From a bacterium (lineage in GTDB: Bacteria; UBP6; UBA1177; JAKLFG01), in contig JAKLIW010000001.1 of assembly GCA_022709425.1 (NCBI GenBank), forward strand, positions 143,552 through 207,551: a DNA stretch of 64,000 nt, in the 5' to 3' direction. Positions within the stretch are counted from its first letter, which is position 1. Each line of letters begins with the position of its first letter. This document shows positions 58,747 through 64,000 of this stretch, one piece after another. A program made the translations under genes and the position numbers. The notes beneath the pieces are model-generated. The model ran no database searches. It worked only from the letters and a program-made list of their open reading frames with translations, and was not told the origin of the DNA.

Positions 58747-59340
58747 CTACGCCGCTTTCTTGACGAACTTGTTGACGAAGGCGATCAAGAGCCCGAGGGC
58801 TATGAACGCGCCGGGCGGCATGATGAACATGAGCACGGTGGTCGGGTTCTCGCCGAACAGGGCGATACCGAAGATGGTGCCGTTGCCGATGATCTCGCGC
58901 AGGCCGCCGAGGGTCGTCAGCGCGATGGTGAAGCCGAGCCCCATGCCGATACCGTCCAAGAGACTTCCCAGCACGCCGTTCTTCGAGGCGAAGGCCTCGG
59001 CACGGGCGAGGATGATGCAGTTGACGACGATGAGCGGTATGAAGACGCCCAGCGACTCGGAGAGCGCCGGGGTGTATGCCTGCATCGAAAGGTCGACGAT
59101 CGTCACGAACGACGCGATGACCACGATGAAGGCCGGGATGCGGACCATGTCGGGGATGAGGTTCTTGATGGCGGCGATGACGGCGTTGGAGCCGACGAGC
59201 ACCGCGGTGGCCGCGAGCCCCATGCCCAGTCCGTTGACGGCCGAACTCGACACCGCGAGCGTCGGACACATGCCCAGCAGGAGCACCAGTATCGGGTTCT
59301 CTTTGATGAACCCCTTGGTGAATTCATGCATCATGCTCAT
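58747..59340 (-). CDS. rnfE: Rnf complex subunit E
   Basis: A 197-residue membrane protein homologous to RnfA, with [36 protein letters not shown] and APGAFI-type ends ([12 protein letters not shown]). It pairs with RnfA. ATG 59340 overlaps the rnfG stop by 4 nt; the longer frame upstream falls inside rnfG. Confidence 0.96.
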   Translation of the reverse strand: MSMMHEFTKGFIKENPILVLLLGMCPTLAVSSSAVNGLGMGLAATAVLVGSNAVIAAIKNLIPDMVRIPAFIVVIASFVTIVDLSMQAYTPALSESLGVFIPLIVVNCIILARAEAFASKNGVLGSLLDGIGMGLGFTIALTTLGGLREIIGNGTIFGIALFGENPTTVLMFIMPPGAFIALGLLIAFVNKFVKKAA

Positions 59341-59912
59341 TTCACACCTCCCTTCGTGAAGGCCGCGTGCGCCTTCTGCACCGCGTCGGTGAAGGCGCGC
59401 GAACTGATGGTGGCGGCCGTTATCGCGTCGATCTCGCCGCCGTCCTTCTTGACCTTGAGGTTGTTCACGCCGGGATTCTTGCCGGTGTACTGATCCTTCC
59501 ACGGCGTATCCATCTTGGTGCCGAGCCCCGGGGTCTCCTTGTGCTCGACCACCGATATCGCGTTGATGACGCCGTCGGGTTTGAAGCCGACCATGAGCCA
59601 GATATTGCCCGAATAACCGGCGGGAGATACCGTCTTGACCGCCGTGCCGACCGTCTGCCCGCCCTGCGTGGCGGGGTAGAGTTCGAGGCCGTCGAAACCG
59701 TCGACGGTGTACTTCCCGGCCGCCGGATCGTTGTCGAAGGGTATCCCGTCCAACACTTTCTTGATGTTCTTGACCTGTTTCTCCTGCGCCGCCTTGGCTA
59801 TGGCGTCCTTGGTGTTGCCGTAGGTGAAACCGAGGGCGAGCGCCGAAATGATGCAGATGCTCGAAAGCACCACAAACATATTGCGGAAGTTCGATTCGAG
59901 TTTCTTAGCCAT
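59337..59912 (-). CDS. rnfG: Rnf complex subunit G (flavoprotein)
   Basis: A 191-residue protein with one N-terminal TM and a periplasmic FMN-binding domain ([35 protein letters not shown]). The last segment corresponds to the S/T-G/A-A-T site where FMN is attached through Thr; here it reads TAAT. It overlaps rnfD by 8 nt. Confidence 0.95.
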   Translation of the reverse strand: MAKKLESNFRNMFVVLSSICIISALALGFTYGNTKDAIAKAAQEKQVKNIKKVLDGIPFDNDPAAGKYTVDGFDGLELYPATQGGQTVGTAVKTVSPAGYSGNIWLMVGFKPDGVINAISVVEHKETPGLGTKMDTPWKDQYTGKNPGVNNLKVKKDGGEIDAITAATISSRAFTDAVQKAHAAFTKGGVK

Positions 59913-60927
59913 AGTTCACCTCCTTCCCGAAGCGGGTAGGCTTGATGTACTTGTCGATGAGCGGGACGAAGGCGTTCATGATGAGTATGGAATAGGAACA
60001 CCCTTCGGGGTAGCCGCCGAATATCCGGATGAGGCCGCACAACAGGCCGCCGCACAGGGCGAATACGATCTGCCCTTTGACGGTCATGGGACTGGTGACC
60101 ATGTCGGTCGCCATGAACCATGCGCCCAGCATCGCGCCGCCGGCAAGGATGTGGAAGAGCGGATCGGCGTATTTGGTGGGGTCCATCGCCCACAGAACGC
60201 CGGTGATGAGGGCCAGACCGCCGAGGTAGAACACCGGGATGTGCCACGTGATGATCTTCTTGTAGAGCAGGTAGATGCCGCCGAGCAGTATCGCGAAGGC
60301 GCTCACCTCGCCGATACAGCCGCCGACATTACCGATGAAGAGATTGAAGTAGTCGAACCGTTCGGGCGACGCCGCAACGAGGTTGGTCACCGACTCGCCC
60401 ATCTTCACCCCCTCTTTCAGGTAGCCGAGCGGGGTGGCGGCGGTGGTGCCGTCTATCGCCTTGGACATGTTCCAAGTCCACTGAGTGGTGACCGGGATGG
60501 GCCACGTGGTCATGTCGACCGGGAAGCTGACCAGCATGAAGGCGCGGCCGAGGAGCGCCGGGTTGAAGGGGTTGCGCCCCAGCCCGCCGAAGACCATCTT
60601 ACCGATGGCGATGGCGAAAACGGCCCCGAGGATCACTTCCCAGATCGGGATACTCGAAGGGACATTGAAGGCGAGCAGGATGCCGGTGATCGCGGCCGAG
60701 CCGTCGAACGCGGTGACCGTCGTCTTCATCAGGTATTTCTGGATGACGAACTCGGTCAGGATGCAGGCGATGGTCGCCACGAGCGTCACCACGATGCCGC
60801 GGATGCCGAAGAAATAGGCCGAGAAGGCGAACGACGGCATCAGGGCGATGACGACGGCCCACATGACCTTTTCGGTCGAGAGCGGCCCCTTGGCGTGCGG
60901 GGAGAGCGATACGATATAGTTGCTCAT
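59905..60927 (-). CDS. rnfD: Rnf complex subunit D
   Basis: A 340-residue membrane protein with about nine TM segments and the covalent-FMN site DGTTAATPL near residue 170. AFMLVSFPVDMTTW and GCSYSILIMNAFVPLIDKY are typical family stretches. It takes part in sodium- or proton-coupled electron transfer. ATG 60927 overlaps the rnfC stop by 4 nt. Confidence 0.96.
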   Translation of the reverse strand: MSNYIVSLSPHAKGPLSTEKVMWAVVIALMPSFAFSAYFFGIRGIVVTLVATIACILTEFVIQKYLMKTTVTAFDGSAAITGILLAFNVPSSIPIWEVILGAVFAIAIGKMVFGGLGRNPFNPALLGRAFMLVSFPVDMTTWPIPVTTQWTWNMSKAIDGTTAATPLGYLKEGVKMGESVTNLVAASPERFDYFNLFIGNVGGCIGEVSAFAILLGGIYLLYKKIITWHIPVFYLGGLALITGVLWAMDPTKYADPLFHILAGGAMLGAWFMATDMVTSPMTVKGQIVFALCGGLLCGLIRIFGGYPEGCSYSILIMNAFVPLIDKYIKPTRFGKEVNYG

Positions 60928-62261
60928 TTCTTACTCCGTTCTCTTCTGATCCTCATGACATTGGCCTTGGCGAGCCGCACATTGTCGAGCAGCGGCCGCG
61001 CGGCGGGACAGGTGAACTGGCAGCAGCCGCATTCCATGCAGTCGGCGGCATCCTCTTTTTCCGCCTCTTCCCACAGCGCATATTCGGCCTGCTTCTCGAT
61101 GAGGTACGGTTCCAGCCCCATCGGACAGGCCGAAACGCACTTGGCGCACCGGATGCAGTCGCCGGGGGCGTTGCGCTTCGCTTCCGACTCGTCGACGAGG
61201 ATGACGCCGCTGGTCCCTTTGGTCACCGGCGTTTCGGGACTCACCATCGCCTTGCCCATCATCGGGCCGCCGTTGATGAACTTGGCCGTACCTTCCGGGA
61301 TGCCGCCGCAGGCCGTGATAAGCTGCGATATCGGGGTGCCGACGCGGACGAGGAAGTTGGCCTTCTTGGGCAGTTTCCGACCGGTCATGGTCACGACGCG
61401 CTCAAAGAGCGGCTTATTCTTCTGCACCGCCTCGTAGACCGCGAGCGCCGTGCCGACATTGTTGACCACGCACCCGACATCGAGCGGCAGTTTGCCCGAC
61501 GGCACTTCGCGGTTGAGACACGCTTTGATCAGTTGTTTCTCGGCCCCCTGCGGGTACTGCACCTTGAGCGCCTGCACCGCGATGCCGGTGTACTCCTTCG
61601 CCTTGCGGGAAAGGAGTTCGATCGCGTCGGGCTTGTTGGCCTCGATCCCGACGATCGCTTTCCCGACGCCGAGCGCCTTCATAAGTATTTGCGTCCCGAC
61701 CAGCACCTCGTCGGCCCGTTCGAGCATGACGCGATGATCGCTGGTGAGGTACGGTTCACACTCGACGGCGTTGATGAGCAGGGTGTCGACCTTCTTCCCT
61801 TCGGGCACCATATATTTCACATGGGCCGGGAAGGTGGCGCCGCCGAGCCCGACAATGCCCGACTCCTTGATCTTCTCGACGATCGCCTTCTGGTCGAGCG
61901 CGATCTCTTTTTTCAGTTCGGGACTGCGGTCGATGGCCGGTTCCCATTCGTCGCCGGCGACATCGATGATGACCGCCTTGCGCTTGTAACCCGACGCGTC
62001 GACCACATCGTCGATACCGAACACGGTGCCCGACACCGACGAATGGACGCTCGCCGAGATGAAGCCTTCGCCCGTCCCGATGAGCGTTCCCACCTTCACC
62101 TTGTCGCCCTTCTGGACGACCGGCTTGGCCGGGGCGCCGAGATGCTGGCCCAGATGGATGAATGCGCGCTTGGGCAGTTCGGCCGCCTCGATGGGCAACC
62201 CCGCCGAAAGCTTGTTCTCCGGCGGATGGACGCCGCCGATCTTGAAAGTCTTCAGGTCCAC
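60924..62261 (-). CDS. rnfC: Rnf complex subunit C
   Basis: A 445-residue peripheral subunit with an NAD(H)/FMN-binding region (GIVGLGGATFPAHVKY) and two ferredoxin motifs (CIRCAKCVSACPMGLEPY and CMECGCCQFTCPAARPLL). It is the site of NAD reduction or oxidation in Rnf. It begins with GTG 62261, 35 nt downstream of the rnfB stop. The sequence matches the family along its full length. Confidence 0.96.
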   Translation of the reverse strand: MDLKTFKIGGVHPPENKLSAGLPIEAAELPKRAFIHLGQHLGAPAKPVVQKGDKVKVGTLIGTGEGFISASVHSSVSGTVFGIDDVVDASGYKRKAVIIDVAGDEWEPAIDRSPELKKEIALDQKAIVEKIKESGIVGLGGATFPAHVKYMVPEGKKVDTLLINAVECEPYLTSDHRVMLERADEVLVGTQILMKALGVGKAIVGIEANKPDAIELLSRKAKEYTGIAVQALKVQYPQGAEKQLIKACLNREVPSGKLPLDVGCVVNNVGTALAVYEAVQKNKPLFERVVTMTGRKLPKKANFLVRVGTPISQLITACGGIPEGTAKFINGGPMMGKAMVSPETPVTKGTSGVILVDESEAKRNAPGDCIRCAKCVSACPMGLEPYLIEKQAEYALWEEAEKEDAADCMECGCCQFTCPAARPLLDNVRLAKANVMRIRRERSKK

Positions 62262-62296
62262 GGTATTCTCCTATCTCAGTTCATAGTTCCCGTATC

Positions 62297-63196
62297 TCAC
62301 GCCGCCGGGGTCGCCTTGGGCGCTTCCGCGGTCTTCGGGGCCTCCGCGGCCGGTTTGGGCTGGGGCGGTTCGAAGGTCGCGTGGATCGCCTTGGTGGGGC
62401 AAACGACGATGCATTTGCCGCAGGCGATGCACTTCTTCGGATCGATGTAGGCAAGGTTGTTGGCAAGCGTGATCGCCTGCACCTTCTCGGGGCACTCCTT
62501 GACACATTTGCCGCAACCGATGCAGGCCGCCTTGCAGTATTTCATCGCGGCGGCTCCCTTTTCGGTGTTCACGCAGTCGACCCAGACGCGACGGTCCTTT
62601 CTCCCCTTCGGACGCATCTCGATGATGCGGCGCGGACAGGCTTTTGCGCAGGCGCCGCAGGCGACGCACTTGGCGGGGTCTATCACCGGGAGTCCGGTCT
62701 TGTCGTCCATGTACATCGCGCCGAACGCGCAGACCGTAACGCAGTCGCCGATCCCGAGACAGCCGTTCGGGCATCCCTTCTCGCCGACGAAGACGGTGTG
62801 GGCGATGACGCATTTGGGGGCGCCGTCGTATTTGAGCGTGCGGGGCGCCTTCTCATGAGTGCCGTTACAGCGGAGCACCGCCACCATCGGTTCGCTCTCG
62901 GCCACCGCCATCCCCAGCGCGTCGCCGATCGCCTTCATCGCCGCCGATCCGCCGGGCGGGCAGGAAAGTCCGCCGATATCGCCCTTGTCGGCCGCCTTGA
63001 CGATCGCCTCGGCAAGACCGCGACAGCCGGGATAGCCGCACCCGCCGCAGTTGGCGCCGGGCAGAAGCGCCGCGACCGTATCGATGCGCGGGTCCTCTTC
63101 GACATGGAATTTCTTGGCCGTCAGGAACAGCAGTATCGCCGAGATACCGGCGACCGCACCGAGCATGATGACCGGATACAGGATCACATCAACCAC
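62297..63196 (-). CDS. rnfB: Rnf complex subunit B (ferredoxin-type)
   Basis: A 299-residue subunit: one N-terminal TM, the Fe-S motif GANCGGCGYPGC, and several ferredoxin motifs (CNGTHEKAP..., CIGIGDCVTVC-like, CVACGACAKACP, CIGCGKCVKECP, CIACGKCIVVCP). It accepts electrons from soluble ferredoxin in the cytoplasm. It starts with GTG 63196 after AGAGGTG and overlaps the RseC-like gene by 8 nt. The Ala/Pro-rich tail is a common variable end. First rnf gene in the operon. Confidence 0.95.
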   Translation of the reverse strand: MVDVILYPVIMLGAVAGISAILLFLTAKKFHVEEDPRIDTVAALLPGANCGGCGYPGCRGLAEAIVKAADKGDIGGLSCPPGGSAAMKAIGDALGMAVAESEPMVAVLRCNGTHEKAPRTLKYDGAPKCVIAHTVFVGEKGCPNGCLGIGDCVTVCAFGAMYMDDKTGLPVIDPAKCVACGACAKACPRRIIEMRPKGRKDRRVWVDCVNTEKGAAAMKYCKAACIGCGKCVKECPEKVQAITLANNLAYIDPKKCIACGKCIVVCPTKAIHATFEPPQPKPAAEAPKTAEAPKATPAA

Positions 63197-63638
63197 GGGA
63201 CACCTCTTGATCGCTATTGATAATCTTATCTACGGTGAAGACGAAATTCCGGAACAGGCGGCCGCGCAGCAGCCACAGCAGCAGATAGAACGGCACGAGC
63301 GCCCCCAGTCCCGCGACCCCCGCAAAACTTTCTTCAACGCCGTTTGCGACCGCACCGAAGAACACGAAGGCGAGCACGATGAGCGGCAGGACAAAGCCGT
63401 AGAGGACCGCCGTCATCCCGACCTTCGTCGAGAGATTGATGCGGACGCGGTCTCCCGGCAGGAGCGGTCCTTCGGCCAGCGCGTCGATCTCTTTCTGCGC
63501 CGTCTCAAGATTACCGCAGGCGCCTTTGGCGTGGCAGGAGGCGCAGGCGCTCTGGGCGGTGATGAGGACGCGGGCACAGCCGTCGGCGTACTCCTTCACT
63601 ATCCCTTCGCGGCAAATGTCGCTGTGTCTATCGCTCAT
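63189..63638 (-). CDS. rseC: RseC/SoxR-reducing-system family protein
   Basis: A 149-residue protein with the Cys-rich N-terminus ACASCHAKGACG, a GDRVRINLS segment and two TM segments, as in RseC proteins. RseC is often encoded next to rnf genes and has been linked to SoxR reduction with the Rsx complex. ATG 63638 is used; the longer frame upstream extends into the divergent intergenic region. It heads the rnf operon with an 8-nt overlap. Confidence 0.9.
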   Translation of the reverse strand: MSDRHSDICREGIVKEYADGCARVLITAQSACASCHAKGACGNLETAQKEIDALAEGPLLPGDRVRINLSTKVGMTAVLYGFVLPLIVLAFVFFGAVANGVEESFAGVAGLGALVPFYLLLWLLRGRLFRNFVFTVDKIINSDQEVSRG

Positions 63639-63693
63639 ATAAATTCTGTGGTACACACGCAATGCGGCTCCTTCGTATCCAATAACTTGCCCT

Positions 63694-63724
63694 TTGTCAA
63701 CAAAACGGCTATACCTCATATAAT
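63694..63724 (+). promoter_or_regulatory. Promoter of the DUF2141 gene
   Basis: TATAAT at 63719-63724 with TTGTCA 19 nt upstream (63694-63699). A second pair, TTGCCC (63687-63692) and TATACC (63710-63715) with a 17-nt spacer, is also possible. Confidence 0.5.
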
Positions 63725-63747
63725 TAGGATGTCGAGGGAGGAAACCT

Positions 63748-64000
63748 ATGCGGCTGATAACTGTTCTGGCCCTTATTTTTGCCTTTACCATGACGGCGGC
63801 GCAGGCGACCGCCACCCTCACCGTCAAGGTGTGGGGGCTCAAGAAACAGGGGAAGGTCTTTGTTTACCTTTACAATCAGGACGATGGGTTCCCCACGAAG
63901 CCCGAAAAGGCATTCAAAACCATCACCCTGCCGGTGACCGCCGACACCCTTTACGCCAAGTTCGAGGGGCTCACACCGGGCGACTATGCCGTCGCGGTGA
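63748..64000 (+). CDS. DUF2141 family exported protein (5' part only)
   Basis: The first 84 codons are visible: a signal peptide (MRLITVLALIFAFTMTAAQA), then VFVYLYNQDDGFPTKPEKA and FEGLTPGDYAVAV, characteristic of DUF2141 proteins, small exported beta-sandwich proteins of unknown function. GGGAGG precedes ATG 63748. The gene continues past the window edge and is divergent from rseC-rnf. Confidence 0.85.
   Translation, partial: MRLITVLALIFAFTMTAAQATATLTVKVWGLKKQGKVFVYLYNQDDGFPTKPEKAFKTITLPVTADTLYAKFEGLTPGDYAVAV

Overview
The window is a GC-rich bacterial chromosome segment with a didermal, probably anaerobic or facultatively anaerobic lifestyle. Evidence for this is an Rnf complex, an Mrp/MinD/NifX iron-sulfur cluster, several outer-membrane-barrel-like proteins and about twenty predicted lipoproteins. 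Many lipoproteins carry an acidic Asp/Glu/Thr stalk after the lipobox and Cys-rich modules of the kind common in Myxococcota and other former deltaproteobacteria (CGNG..E.CD repeats, MopE repeats, thrombospondin type 3 repeats). The lineage is an inference; no rRNA or tRNA gene was seen.

Layout. 1-3917: a leftward cluster DUF5320 - CGGC protein - NifX-like - two MinD/ferredoxin ATPases - Mrp, followed by the 5' end of a DUF134 regulator gene. 4058-4765: a peroxiredoxin. 4798-8774: a leftward cluster of exported ferredoxins (two lipoproteins plus a polyferredoxin split at an A10 tract) coupled to a predicted outer-membrane barrel and followed by an InlB-repeat lipoprotein. The same 16-bp palindrome, set in promoter-like sequence, precedes the DUF134 gene, the DUF5320-Mrp operon and the exported-ferredoxin operon, so the three look like one regulon. 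8780-12570: a YddG-like exporter, a beta-lactamase-fold hydrolase, and a PqqD-radical SAM-SPASM enzyme with a separately promoted 31-residue Cys-ended peptide (RiPP-like). 12574-19514: a leftward run of envelope genes (LRR lipoprotein, thioredoxin/DsbD-like protein, two SUMF1-like lipoproteins, a barrel, DUF1846). 19613-24166: HAD protein, OPA transporter, two lipoproteins.

24347-35065: RRM protein, HD protein, YaiI/YqxD protein, M30-like metalloprotease lipoprotein, two ZU5-GDPIMA-repeat mosaic lipoproteins, an apparently exported peptide deformylase, and a degenerate GGDEF protein. 35295-36988: PadR-HAAS-DUF4097 operon. 36989-39100: an unstable patch with an integrase scar, an AT-rich lipoprotein and a REP-type transposase that has truncated a SemiSWEET gene next to speD. 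40320-51089: HEAT lipoprotein, B12-binding radical SAM protein, NadB, PilZ, MBL hydrolase, propeller lipoprotein, GT51 transglycosylase, ComF. 51111-53865: AbiE-type toxin-antitoxin and a SUMF1-like lipoprotein, bounded by copies of the comF 3' end. 53933-58111: NSS transporter with small MetS-like subunit and two paralogous two-domain lipoproteins/secreted proteins. 58161-63638: rseC-rnfBCDGEA read leftward. The window ends inside a DUF2141 gene.

The most interesting proposal is a link between cytoplasmic Fe-S/ferredoxin chemistry (Rnf, MinD-ferredoxin ATPases) and a DUF134-controlled envelope ferredoxin-barrel module that could move electrons across the outer membrane with Fe-S clusters instead of cytochromes. 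That role is inferred; what the sequence shows is the gene order, the export signals, the cluster motifs and the shared operator.
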